Positions 1 through 10,642 of a stretch of 64,000 bases of DNA are shown in pieces (position 1 is the stretch's first letter; the number at the start of each line of letters is the position of its first letter). The notes under the pieces are model-generated. The model saw nothing but the letters and a program-made list of their open reading frames with translations. It did not search any database and was not told the origin of the DNA. Location: the NCBI GenBank assembly GCA_030770535.1, contig JASVEC010000021.1, forward strand, positions 568,001-632,000. Direction: 5' to 3'. The translations under genes and the position numbers were made by a program. The DNA comes from Batkoa obscura (taxonomy: Eukaryota > Entomophthoromycota > Entomophthoromycetes > Entomophthorales > Batkoaceae).

Positions 1-53
1 AAAATAGAAAACAAATAAACTCAAATTGAATTTTTTCTTTTCTGTAAAAAAAT

Positions 54-947
54 ATGAAATTCTTTATTTATTTATTACTCATTACCAATATAATAACAAT
101 CAACTTTTTATCTTCGTTTAAAAACATTAAAGGAATATTACAATTTAATGATAAAAAACCGGCATTACCTTTTCATTTTCCTATTACTAATCACATAACA
201 AGGTTCTTTTTAAGGAGTAAGGAAGATAATGATAGTAGTGATGATAGTAACACAAATAAAAGCAATACAGGAGATGAGAGTGATACACAATCTAGTAAAA
301 CCAATAAAAGTAGCACAACGTCTATTACAACAGATAAGAGTACTATACAGTCTAGTACAACAGATAAGAGTAGTACACAATCTAGTACAACAGATAAAAG
401 CAATAGTAATAATAATGATAAAAACACATCTAATAAAGATAATAATTCAAGTACAAAAAATTGTACCCAATCGAGGATATTTTTTATTGCTCCATTACAA
501 TCTAGTTTAGCTAAAATGGTATTAGCACCAATTGATGGTAGTATAACAATCAAATGGACAATTGACCCACCACCTAAACAATCATTTAAATTGAATATAT
601 TGTTAGAAAAACGAACGGATGGAATATCTGTTATACCAATAGCAGATAAGTTGACTAAAATTAACGGTACTTATAATTGGGATATCGGAGCTTATAATGA
701 AAGGGAGAATCGTACGTTTACATTAAATTCAGGTCAATATCGATTGTTCATTCATCAAGATGGCTTGGACTATACTAGTGTTTCTGATGATTGCAAGGAT
801 TTAATAGCGGCTGCTACTCAATTATTTATTTTTGATCCAACTAATTTAGATCCTAAATTTATGGTCTCATCAAATGCATTCAGTTCCAAGTTAAAGTCAA
901 TTATTTATTTCAATTGTATTTTGATACCTTGGATATTATTTTATTAA
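54..947 (+). CDS. GPI-anchored cell-wall protein with Kre9/KNH-like domain
   Basis: Intronless, 297 aa. The N-terminus is a hydrophobic signal peptide (about residues 1-20). Residues about 55-135 are a low-complexity Ser/Thr/Asp/Lys region with repeats of the type TDKSSTQSST, typical of an O-glycosylated wall stalk. Residues about 145-255 resemble the Ig-like Kre9/KNH domain: an 'LAPIDGSITIKWT' opening strand, a central 'GTYNWDI' and a closing 'SGQYRLFIHQDG'. The C-terminus has small residues followed by a hydrophobic tail ending in IPWILFY, which fits a GPI-attachment signal. It is therefore probably secreted and held on the plasma membrane or wall, with a role in beta-glucan/wall organisation inferred only from the family. 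The gene is convergent with the trypsin gene about 530 bp downstream. Family assignment is by motif reading and would need a profile search. Confidence 0.7.
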   Translation: MKFFIYLLLITNIITINFLSSFKNIKGILQFNDKKPALPFHFPITNHITRFFLRSKEDNDSSDDSNTNKSNTGDESDTQSSKTNKSSTTSITTDKSTIQSSTTDKSSTQSSTTDKSNSNNNDKNTSNKDNNSSTKNCTQSRIFFIAPLQSSLAKMVLAPIDGSITIKWTIDPPPKQSFKLNILLEKRTDGISVIPIADKLTKINGTYNWDIGAYNERENRTFTLNSGQYRLFIHQDGLDYTSVSDDCKDLIAAATQLFIFDPTNLDPKFMVSSNAFSSKLKSIIYFNCILIPWILFY

Positions 948-1476
948 AAATGAATTATTTGGTGATTTATGTTATTTCATATATTGTATTTTGTAGAATA
1001 AATTAACCTAATCTATTATAATTATAGCTACATTAAACCAAATCTTTGTTAGAATGTGTAAATATGTATATTAAAATACTTATAAAAAGTATGTTTTTCA
1101 TTGTTTATAATTAGAAAAAAATTAGTTTTATTATTTTAATAATTTACTTTGCATCTTTGAATAAGTGTTTACTAATTTAAATAAAAGACGCAAATCAATG
1201 TTTTTTAAAGACATTACAAAAGACGTGTATGTTCCTATTATTACTTTTGAAACTTATTTTTTATATATGGTGGGTTAATTTAAAATTTTATAGATCAAAG
1301 CATTTTATACTACTTCCTTATACTTATCTAAAGCATCTTAAATAAATTTTATTTATTAAAGTACAATCTTGAACTTCTAATCATTATTTAATAATAAGAA
1401 TTTAGCTTTTCAAATATTGTTAATGAACGTAATAAGCTATTGAATAAATAACACATTGAATTAATTTTTATTTGGA
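948..1476. other. Intergenic, no gene seen
   Basis: This AT-rich spacer lies between two convergent genes. No open frame or motif of interest was found; it holds the 3' ends of both transcripts. Confidence 0.6.
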
Positions 1477-2259
1477 CTAAGAATTCTGCAAAATAAAGGA
1501 TCTGAAGGCAGAGACACGGGTCCATACAGTAGGTATCCCTTTATGAGCACAGGGTTCCCCAAAAGAAGTAGTTCCAATTAAAATTGGATGTCCATTAGCA
1601 CCAATAATGAAAAGAGGGCCTCCCGAATCACCATTACATGCATCTTTACCACCCTCAGCGCCAGCACACACTTGTGAATCAACATTAATATCATAACCAT
1701 TATTGGCCCAATAACTAGCACATGCCTTCTTGTCAAAAATCGGAATTCTAACTTCTCTTAATACAGGGGAACCGGGGCCATTAGCTTTGGTGACACCCCA
1801 ACCAGCAGCTAATACTTTAAGACCTGTTTGTTCACCATAAGTACCATCATCTAAATCAATACTACCAATGCCAACTGAAGCAGGGATAGCAAGCTTCCAA
1901 ATAGAAATATCATTGGTAGCATTAAAGGAATCAAAATTTGGGTGATTGATGATTTTAGAAACAAAAATAGATTGTCCACCTTCAGAGCTAGAGGATTGTT
2001 TAAGATTGTGTCGATGCACATTAACAGTATATGAAGACGCCGGAAGTTCAGAACAGTGACCAGCAGTTAATACAGTGTCCCTGTTAAGGATAATACCGCC
2101 GCAGTCGTGGACACCTTTCACTTGTAACGATACTAACCATGGATATTTAAATTTTGGGCTTACTTCAACGCCACCAACTATACGATCATCTTGAATCTGT
2201 GAGGCTGAATAGATAAAATTAAAAAAAGTGGTAAGGGTAATGATGGGTTTGGTAAGCAT
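1477..2259 (-). CDS. Secreted trypsin-like serine protease (S1A)
   Basis: Intronless, 260 aa. A hydrophobic signal peptide is followed by a short propeptide and the activation site 'RIVGG' (about residues 26-30). The catalytic triad is visible: His in 'LTAGHC', Asp in 'NDISIWKL' and Ser in 'NGDSGGPL'. The Asp six residues before the active Ser ('KDACNGDSGGP') is the S1-pocket Asp189 equivalent, so cleavage after Lys/Arg is predicted. Paired Cys residues (CGG...GHC; CNGDSGGP...PCAHKG) match the usual disulfides. Length is normal for chymotrypsin-fold proteases. Such proteases are rare in most fungi but are secreted by insect-associated Entomophthoromycotina, where they help degrade host protein, so the gene is a clue to the organism's lifestyle. 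Confidence 0.93.
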   Translation of the reverse strand: MLTKPIITLTTFFNFIYSASQIQDDRIVGGVEVSPKFKYPWLVSLQVKGVHDCGGIILNRDTVLTAGHCSELPASSYTVNVHRHNLKQSSSSEGGQSIFVSKIINHPNFDSFNATNDISIWKLAIPASVGIGSIDLDDGTYGEQTGLKVLAAGWGVTKANGPGSPVLREVRIPIFDKKACASYWANNGYDINVDSQVCAGAEGGKDACNGDSGGPLFIIGANGHPILIGTTSFGEPCAHKGIPTVWTRVSAFRSFILQNS

Positions 2260-2308
2260 TTTTGTACTCTTTAAAAAAACTATGTTTTTACAGCTATTTA
2301 ATTAGAGT

Positions 2309-2318
2309 ATTTATATAG
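2309..2318 (-). promoter_or_regulatory. TATA box of trypsin gene
   Basis: On the minus strand the sequence TATATAAATA lies about 50 bp upstream of the trypsin ATG at 2259, the normal spacing for a core promoter with a short leader. Confidence 0.5.
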
Positions 2319-2578
2319 TGGAAATAAAACTATATCAAGAGGATAAAAACATTATTTTTGGACTAGTGATAGGCTCATGTTATAAGTCATTACTAAGGTT
2401 TTCTTCAATGGACTTAAGTTAGCTTGTTAAATACCAAGATTTATTTTTAATGAGTGATCTTAACTTTTACTGAATCTAATTTTAGTAAATCAGATGCCAC
2501 TATCACCTGTTTATTAATTACTCATTTTACTGCTATACATATAACAAGTCAAACTATTTTTGGTTTAAAATAGAACCC

Positions 2579-2767
2579 TTGGATTTTAATTTATTAAATT
2601 ATTTATGTAAGAATTCTAATGGCTTAAGGGATAGGTGTCATTCGTATAAAGCTGGAATCAAATATAAGTTAAATTTAAAAGATTTGATTTTGAAATTTAA
2701 TAAAATAGCAATTTCCATTAATGATTTAAACGTTCATTTTAAAGTAAATGAAACTAGTTTTAGATAA
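2579..2767 (+). CDS. Possible small ORF, unknown
   Basis: A 62-codon open frame starting with ATG at about 2580. It encodes a basic, Lys/Asn/Leu-rich peptide without signal peptide or recognised motif. It sits in a gene-poor stretch next to a MITE and degraded coding fragments, so it may be chance or a remnant. Kept only because codon choice is not pure AT repeat. Confidence 0.15.
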   Translation: MDFNLLNYLCKNSNGLRDRCHSYKAGIKYKLNLKDLILKFNKIAISINDLNVHFKVNETSFR

Positions 2768-3126
2768 GTAATATGAAAGAATAGGTAATTTGTATTTGTA
2801 TTTTTATATGAAAAAGTATACTTGATATGTAATTTAATTTGAACTACTATTTTAATTAAAGTTAATTTATAATTATTAAACGATAGCTATAGATATTTTA
2901 TTAAAATAACATTAAAAATGCTTAAAAATTGATTTTATTTTTAATATATTTTTAAATAGTTATGATTAAATATAAGATTGATTTTATACTAAAAGCCTTA
3001 AGAAAAAAGGAGGAATGGTATGACTTTTATTATTCCATTTTTTACATTTAAGAGTTATACAATAAGGTTGTATTATAAGTTACTAAATAGAATGCTTAAA
3101 AAACTATTTAACCTACAAAACAATAC

Positions 3127-3230
3127 TTGGGAGTATCTTTTTTGACTTCATTATTTTTTCCATTCTTTAAGTGCTATTTAAGCGGAAAATTTGTTAGTAA
3201 GATTCTTAAATACAAAAATACATCCCCACT
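3127..3230 (+). mobile_element. MITE copy 1 (105-bp TA-family)
   Basis: Copy of the short interspersed element described in the findings. The left end is TTGGGAGTATC, the core 'AAGTGCTATTTAAGCGGAAA' is present, and the right end is ACAAAAATACATCCCCA. The element is flanked on both sides by CT rather than TA. Confidence 0.8.
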
Positions 3231-3588
3231 TGCTTAATTTAGATTTAAAACTATAGTAAAAAACATTTATTGAGGTAATATGATTTCGACTGTGTTTAAG
3301 TTACATTGTTATAAATGAATATATGATTATTTTGATTAATGGCATATAAAACATCTTTATTTTTATAAATCTAATAAATTGTATTTTGATGTTAATGTCA
3401 TGAAATAAGACTGGTACAAAACTTTAATCTCATTTGATCCTTTGATAAGAAAACAACATCAGCTTTACTTTCATTCTTACATGCCTTTTCCACTTTATTT
3501 CTCTCTTGTTTTTTTCTCTTTGTTTGTCTGGTTTTACATTCCTTTTCTTTATCAGATTTAACAGTTCATATTCTAGATTTTATAATTT

Positions 3589-3885
3589 ATGAAGCATAAT
3601 AAGAGTGAAAAGCTTTTTTCTCAGTTATCTATTCAAGAGCTTAATGAAGTAAAAAGGCATCTCATTTCATGTGTATGTATACAATATTTTTCATTTTCGG
3701 ATCCATAACCATCTTCGCATTTCCATTCAATCTTTTAATAAAATGGATTTGTAAAACTTTTAGCAAAATCTGAATATGATGAAAAACATAAATATTTGAA
3801 CACAAATGCTTTATCATCCAAAAATCATTGTCAACGATGTTATTTAACATTGCCATTATTGTTTACCTACCATTATTGCATCTAG
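3589..3885 (+). pseudogene. Unidentified coding relic
   Basis: A short frame from an ATG at 3589 (MKHNKSEKLFSQLSIQELNE...) runs into a region where a second good frame appears at 3760-3885 (KSEYDEKHKYLNTNAL...CQRCYLTLPLL). A plausible acceptor (CTTTTAG at about 3763) lies between them. The two could be exons of a small gene or pieces of a decayed one. No family is recognised and no downstream continuation was found. The neighbourhood is otherwise non-coding. Confidence 0.25.
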
Positions 3886-3999
3886 TTTTTCTAAAATGAT
3901 TGTTCAAATTAAACTATATCTATACTATGGCTATGAAGCAATAATTTAACTTTCGATAGTTTAATATAATAAAGCACAAGAAGTTATATTAGTTTTTAT

Positions 4000-4440
4000 A
4001 ATTTACTTGAAGTTCCACTCTATAGTAAAGCCTATAAAGCTCTTGCCCTCATCATAGCTATTTAAATTTGATAAAAATATCAAGCACAAAGGCATCAATA
4101 GAATTAACATGGTGGAATTTTTTAGATAGATTACTTGATATATTTACCCCTTCAAGGTCTATAGCATCTTAACGCTTTTTAATTGTGGTGGATTGCCTCT
4201 TTAGGTTTTTGAAGATGATTTTACGTTATCAGTAAAATGAATGTTGTCATAATCTAAATTGAAAATGTTTTGAAACTGGAGACGTGACAAATCTCATTTT
4301 ATAAGATTTGAGCTTCTACCAAACCAATCTGTAGTTTTCTTTGTATCAATTTCAAACATATTGTTTGGCTGTTATCGTGCCATTAAAAGTCACTTAGAGA
4401 TTATAGCAGCAAAAAGCGTGATAATCAATTATTGCCTAGA
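4000..4440 (-). pseudogene. Unidentified decayed gene
   Basis: Reading the minus strand gives three coding-like stretches in different frames: one with 'FEIDTKKTTDWFGRSS' and 'FNLDYDNIHFTDNVKSS' (about 4205-4360), one with 'AIDLEGVNISSNLSKKFHHV' (about 4080-4180), and a terminal 'SYDEGKSFIGFTIEWNFK' followed by a stop near 4009. Frames are broken by stops between them, with no convincing introns. I do not recognise the family. Confidence 0.3.
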
Positions 4441-4551
4441 ATTACTTATAATGTCGAATTTAAGTAATGTAATCGGAGCAAAAAATATCCCCTATATGAT
4501 CAAAAGTTAAAATTGGCAAATTAGGGTTATTGCTTTTTTAATTTTATTTGA

Positions 4552-7500
4552 ATGAAAAAAAGAGTATTATCTGATGATGAAAGTCAAGGCTCCATCGAAA
4601 GTGAAGAAGTCCAAAAGGTGCCTACTACAAATGTAATCAATTGTGCATTTCTTAATAAATTAGTATTTATAAGTAAAAAGTTACTTTATAAATTAAAGAC
4701 AATTTGACATTGTAATGAATGTATATATTAATTCACTTTCAATAGGACAAAAAAAGAAGCAGAGGCAATGAAATAGGCGAGGAACGCCCAGGAAAGATAC
4801 TATCTATTACGTTGAACAACTTTATGTGTCACGAACATTACCAAGTAAAACTTGGGCCCAATGTCAATTTTATAACTGGTAGTAATGGAAGTAATGCAAC
4901 TCACTGATAATGGTCAAATAATAATAATAATAATAATAATAATGCTTTAGGTGGAAAAAGCGCTATTTTGACTGCTTTAATTATATGTCTTGGTTCAAGA
5001 GTTGGCTTTACCCAAAGGGCAACTAATTTAAGAACTTTGATTAAAGAAGGACAAAAGTAACTTATTCACTAACACTTTGTTTTAAATTAATATTTTTTAA
5101 GTACTGCCTTAATAACTGTAGTCATATCAAATAATGGCTCTGGAGCTTATAAATCAGAAATATATGGGGATAGAATAATAGTCGAAAGGAGAATAAGTAG
5201 AGAAGGCGTTGGTAGCGTCTACAAAATAAAAAATAGTCAAGATAAATTAGTCAGCAATAAGAAGGAAGAACTCAGTGCCATATGCGATCATTTGAAAATT
5301 CAAGCTGATAATCCTATCATTATTTTGTCTCAAGAAAATGCTAAAAAGTTTATTGGAAATACTACTTCAAATGATAAATATAAGGTTTTTCATTTTACTT
5401 TGCTTCATATTCAGTTATTTAATATTTAATTATCACCAGATGTTTTTAAAAGGAACAAATTTAAGCCAGCTGGCAGAGGATCTTTTAATGATTACAGATG
5501 CTACCAGAACTACAGAAAAAATCATTAAAGAAAAAGTGGAAGTAGAAACATTACATAATACATAACTAAACAAATAATAAATTTAATATTTTAGGAATTA
5601 CCAAGCATCAAGGAAGACTTCTTACAAGCTGAAGCCAAATATAGAAGTTTAGAAAAAGCCCATGAACTTCATTATGGTATTAAAGAATTGAAGAAGGAAA
5701 TGGCTTGGTCACAGGTTGTTGAGTTTGAAAAGGTAAGTCAATTTAGGTACATTTACTGCTGTTTTATTGACATTATATAAAGAAAGAAAAGGCCTTGATT
5801 GCTAAAGAAGAGGAGGAAAAGAAAAGAGTAGATTTAGTTCACAACAAAATCAACCAAAGAAAAATAGAGTTAGAAGACGTACAAGATTGTTTAAAACAAA
5901 TTGAAGAGGAAGCTAAAAAACATGGTGAGAAAGAAGCTGAATTGACTGAGAAAAAGAATGCAGTTAGACAAAGAAGTGAACAATCAAAAGCTAGTTTTGA
6001 CGATGCAGAAGTAATATTTTATTTTTATACGAAAAATATTCAATAATTCGTTTGTTTAAATTAGAAAACTATAGAAGAAATAGTTTCAACAATAAAAAAG
6101 AATAAGCTTGAAATTGGAGATCTTAAGAATAAAATACAAACTGAAAATGATAAGCTAAATCATGGAGATAGGTAAATACTATAAATATATAGTAAACTAT
6201 TAATATTAACCTACGGTAGTAAGAAGAAAGAAATTGCTCAGAAAATCGAAAGTATAGATTCAAAATTAAAAGAATTCGAGCAAAAAATTATTGATGTAAG
6301 CATGATTAATTTATTTTTATATTATGTTATAACATATACTAGAATGAGGATAAAATCAATCATAATGGAATAGAGCATGAGGCTAAATTGAAAGAAATTG
6401 CACAAATAGAACAGAAAATAAAGGAAATCGACCCAAAATTATATCAGTATAAAGAGAATCTCCATAAATATAATTCTATCAAAGCAAATAGTTTAAGCGT
6501 GTTTGGTTCTAATATACCTGGTGTATTGGATGATATTAGTAAGGAGCGTAGATTCACAGTTAAGCCTATAGGTCCAATTGGACGATATGTTAAAATTAAG
6601 CATCCTAAGTGGACCAAAGTAGTTGAATCAGTAGTTGGGTCTTTTTTAGATGCTTTTATGGTTACGAATCATAGCGATCATAAATTGTTAGAGAATATAC
6701 TGAGTGCTAGAAGATGGTAATTATTACGGAATAACACTTATACCATTTTAATTTTTAATTTAGTCAGAATCGTATATTCGTGTCTTCATTAGATCAATTT
6801 GATTACTCAGTAGGAGAGCCAGATAAAAGCTATCTAACTATATTGAGAGCACTAGAGGTGAATGCATAATGGACATACACTTAATATATTAAAATGGCTA
6901 AAATTGATTTTAGTTTTCAGATGAAATTGTAAAAAGGCAGTTGATTGTTTCTAATAAAATAGAAAAGATTATTTTGATTGAAGACCGTAAAACAGCTGAT
7001 GAAGTTATGTACCGACCACCTCATAATGTTGCCTCTTGCTTTACCGTTGATGGCTTTCAAGTTGGTACTAAGTAATTCTTTTTAAGTTTAAATAAAAATT
7101 GCTCATTGTTTTGTATAGAGGCGGAGGTTACCAAACAATAGCAATAAATCTATATAATGGACCATCAAGATTGAGTCAAGGTAATGAAGCAGCATCTCAA
7201 AAGTTGAGAGATGCAGTCAACCAGCTACAACAAGAGTTGAACGAGCAGACCAAAATATTAAAGAATTGCCAGAACGAAGAAAGGGGTTTAGATAAAACAA
7301 TTAGAGAATACAAGGTAATAGTCAGTTCAGAATAGGAAGTCAGGTTACTAATTATTAGAATAATAATATAACTATCAAAGGCAACATTCGACAATTGAAA
7401 GTTAGAAAAGAGGATTTAGAGCAAGAGTTGGCAGTATGCTTAATTACTTGATTGATTTCTAAAATGAATTTATGCTTTCTATATAGGCAGAAGAAACAGC

Positions 7501-8963
7501 TAACATTGCAGTATTGGAAGAATCTCTTCAAGTAATTTGATGTTTTTGAATAGAATTTAGTTAACATTAGATTTTAGGAAAGTAATAATAGACGGGATAT
7601 ATTCAAAAACCAATTCAAAGCAGCAGTTGAATCACATAGAATAGCTAAACTTGAAAAGGATAATTGTGCTGAAGAATTTGAAAAGGTTAGAACAGAGATT
7701 CTAGCATTCAAAAAAGGCAAACATTCAATTGAAGTAAATTGTAAATTGTAAGTTTGTTGTCTTTGTTAATGCTTTTAATAGGAAAGAAAAAATAAAGAAA
7801 TTGAAAACATTGAAAAGATAAGATTTAGGATTGAGCACTACAATGCAAAGTTGAATGAGCTCAATACTAATCTAGATCGCATCCAAGTCGATCGCAATAA
7901 CAATCAAGAGGAGCTAGAGGTAAGCTTTTATTGATAATAATATGATTATTTAATATTCAAATTCTATAACAAAATAGAAAAGGATGAAAACAGCCTTGAT
8001 TTATTGCCCGCAAAGGGTAAAAGTAACACAAACGCCAGAGGTTTTAGACAAAGAAATCCAAAAACTTGAGCAACAATTAGAAAGGGCTCAGAATGTGTAA
8101 TTGAATATTTATTTGTTAAAAACCATAAAATAATCCATTTGATTAGTGTTGGTAAAAACTTACAAGAATGTCTTACTGAATATGAAGATAAGAAACTTCG
8201 ATACAAAAAAGCGAAAAGCGAAACAAATAGTATGCAGAATTTTATTGAGGTAAAAAATGTTAAAGTTAAAGAAAGAGATAATTTATGTTTTATCAAACAG
8301 GAGCTTCATAATGCATTACAACTACGTAGAGATAAATGGGAGTTTTTTAGGCAATCAATTAGTAAAAGAATACGCTCTCTATTTGTATATCAGCTTTCCC
8401 ACCGTGGGTTTTCTGGGAAATTAGAAATTGACCATACTAACGAAAAATTAATTCCACATGTATTAATATTGTTGTTGTCATTGGCTTATCATACTAATAA
8501 TTCTTAGGTTCAAGTTAATAAAGGTGATCGAGGAGCTTTGACTTCTAGTAATGATCCTAAATCCCTATCTGGTGGTGAAAAATCATATTCTACCATCTGC
8601 TTATTACTTTCCTTTTGGGAAGCTATTGAATGTCCTATCAGATGGTATTTAATCTTACAAATAGTTAACTTATCGATTTACTCTTTGTTTACTTAGCTTG
8701 GATGAATTTGATGTATTTATGGATGACGCTAATAGAAAAATTTCAGCCGAACTACTTATCAATTCAGCTAGAATGTCCAAAGGAGTACAACATATTTTAA
8801 TTACCCCTCAATCCATTAAGTAAATTTCATTCAACTATTTAAAAATTTAAATTAATTTTCTAGTGATATTGTATATATGGCGGGTCCGGATACTAAGTTC
8901 ATTAGGCTCAACGAACCCGATAGGGACCCCAAACAAACAACTCTTAAACCAGTAAGATATTAA
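4552..8963 (+). CDS. SMC6: SMC6, structural maintenance of chromosomes protein 6
   Basis: Multi-exon gene with many short introns; early exons read as 4552-4632, 4746-4890 and 4951-5056. The product is the Smc6 ATPase, partner of Smc5 in the Smc5/6 complex acting in recombinational repair and replication-fork stability. The N-terminus has 'NNFMCHEHYQVKLGPNVNF', a Walker A 'ITGSNG-SGKSAIL' split by an intron, and 'NLRTLIKEGQ', all Smc6-typical. Long coiled coils flank a hinge at 6500-6780 (PGVLDDI...VVGSFLDAFMVTN). The ABC signature 'SLSGGEKSYSTICLLLSFW' lies near 8565-8620 and a Walker B-like 'LDEFDVFMDD' follows at 8700-8730. The end is 'VYMAGPDTKFIRLNEP'. Total length is near the usual 1,050-1,150 aa. 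The ATG was chosen because an acidic leader (SDDESQGSIESEE) precedes the ATPase domain. Individual internal junctions are inferred by eye. Confidence 0.92.
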
Positions 8964-9147
8964 ATGTAATATGGTATTATTTTTACAATAAATTATATCT
9001 TATTTAAATATAGTTTTAAAAAGTTATTTTAAATTATACAATTGTACCCTTACAAAGTTCGAAATAGCTTATTACAAATAAATTCGAGTTTTTATTATAA
9101 TTAAAATTGAGATGAATTAAAAATTAAAAGGAGAGCAAAATTGATTA

Positions 9148-10077
9148 TTATTTGAGTCTAGCAAAAGTTTCGATTCCAATACCAAAGAAAACGAGACCGA
9201 CAGCACACCAACGGTCAAATGTGAGAGTATGATTATACAAAAAGAGGGATAATAACAAAGTAAAAAGTTTTCTGGTGACTGTTACAGTGACCAAAACCAA
9301 AGACCCATAATTTTCCAAGGTATAAAAGATGAAGCATTGACCTAATGAACCACACAAAGAAAATAATAAGATATCTTTCCAAACTTGTGAGTTTCTTGAG
9401 CAAAAGCTCAAAGCTTGACTAAGTTCTGGATTATATGGATTTATCAACCAGAAAAACATCAAACCAGCCGAAAACAATTGCATATAAAACATCATTTGCT
9501 GGGAGGTAAGTTTATGTTTAATGAATATTTGATCCTGTGTTGAGTTAGTCACCCCATCCATCAATAAGTTCATAAACACTAAAAATAAACCATAAACCGA
9601 AGAGCTTACCACTTTAGAACTTTTCTTATTGGGCTCTAGATACATGAATAAAGCTACTCCCAAGGTGACAAAAAACACAGTTAAATACTTATATAGTGGG
9701 AACTTACGTCTATACAATATTACATTTAATAACAAGACTGGTACCAACTTACACGACTTTCCTAATACTAAAGTGGGATAATCAATATGTTTCAATGAAG
9801 CATAACCAAAAGGAGAAGCTAAAGCATTAGTCACAGCAGCTTGGGCCACCTTGGCCAATAACTCTCTACTTGGTGTACCAATACTCCTCTTTGTCAACTT
9901 AATATAAGTAAATGCCACCAGGCATGCAATAGTAGCTTGAATAAAATTTAAAAATATAAAATAGTTAAATTTTTCATTTAGCAAACCATAAGCTGTTGTT
10001 GATACCCTCTCCTGTAATACCCCCCATGTTAAAAAACATCCATAGATACCACCAATACAAAATAATAGATCCAACAT
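9148..10077 (-). CDS. HUT1: ER nucleotide-sugar transporter HUT1 (SLC35B1 family)
   Basis: Intronless, 309 aa, with about ten predicted hydrophobic segments. 'GGIYGCFLTWGVLQERV' at the N-terminus is the hallmark of Hut1/SLC35B1, as are 'FGYASLKHIDYPTLVLGKSC' in the middle and 'VTVTRKLFTLLLS' near the end. Family members sit in the ER membrane; yeast Hut1 is linked to UDP-galactose import and human SLC35B1 has been reported as an ATP/ADP exchanger, so the exact substrate is open. The C-terminus (FARLK) lacks a clear KKXX retrieval motif. It is divergently oriented to PDI, sharing a 565-bp spacer. Codon use resembles the other highly expressed genes here. Confidence 0.9.
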   Translation of the reverse strand: MLDLLFCIGGIYGCFLTWGVLQERVSTTAYGLLNEKFNYFIFLNFIQATIACLVAFTYIKLTKRSIGTPSRELLAKVAQAAVTNALASPFGYASLKHIDYPTLVLGKSCKLVPVLLLNVILYRRKFPLYKYLTVFFVTLGVALFMYLEPNKKSSKVVSSSVYGLFLVFMNLLMDGVTNSTQDQIFIKHKLTSQQMMFYMQLFSAGLMFFWLINPYNPELSQALSFCSRNSQVWKDILLFSLCGSLGQCFIFYTLENYGSLVLVTVTVTRKLFTLLLSLFLYNHTLTFDRWCAVGLVFFGIGIETFARLK

Positions 10078-10642
10078 TTGAGTTTTGTTTGTTGATGAAA
10101 TTTCGATTTTTATTATTTATGTAAATTAAACTTTTAGATTTACTCCAATCATATTCTTACAACTTTATTGCGATGAGATGGACAAGCTTAATTGGCCGAT
10201 ACTAATTTGAGCAATAAGTTGTTCATTGTAATTAAACCAATCAATAGTGCCAGCTAAGTTTGATAGTTTAAATAAATTATTAGTACAAAAAAAGGTAAAA
10301 TAATTAATGATTAATATGCATATTACTAATAGTGTGGATAATAAACTTCATGCTTGAAAAGGAACTTACAATAAAAAGCTACAGTTATAAATGGCTATAG
10401 TACATCAAGGGGCATCCTCATGAATATATATGCAGTTTACTCTGTAGCGAATAAGCTTAGCTATTTACATCATAGGAGCTTAATACTCCCTGAAAGTCTT
10501 CATTCTTAACCAATAAAAAGGCTCTTCGTTTAGAGTCGAATATCAGCGAATAAAAGGATACCAAGTAAAATAAAAAGTATATAAAAAAAGCAAAAAGCAA
10601 AAACTTGATAACTATTCTTTTCATTCATCCGTCATATCTATA
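10078..10642. promoter_or_regulatory. Shared promoter region HUT1/PDI
   Basis: This divergent spacer between two ER genes contains a TATA-like TATATAAAA at 10578-10586, about 60 bp upstream of the PDI ATG. A CCAAT is present near 10236, but no CCACG follows at the nine-base spacing of an ERSE, so unfolded-protein-response control is not demonstrated. Confidence 0.4.

Noticed and set aside
191-553. Leu/Ser-rich minus-strand frame opposite the wall-protein gene
   Set aside because: It is the complement of the Ser/Thr/Asp repeat region; composition is an artefact of the repeat.
3662-3856. 64-codon minus-strand frame in the relic region
   Set aside because: No signal, no motif, overlapping a better plus-strand frame; probably chance.
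7964-8296. Long minus-strand frame within SMC6
   Set aside because: Lies antisense to coiled-coil coding sequence; hydrophobic composition is the expected complement of Lys/Glu codons.
10078-10642. ERSE / unfolded-protein-response element before PDI
   Set aside because: A CCAAT is present but the spaced CCACG is not.
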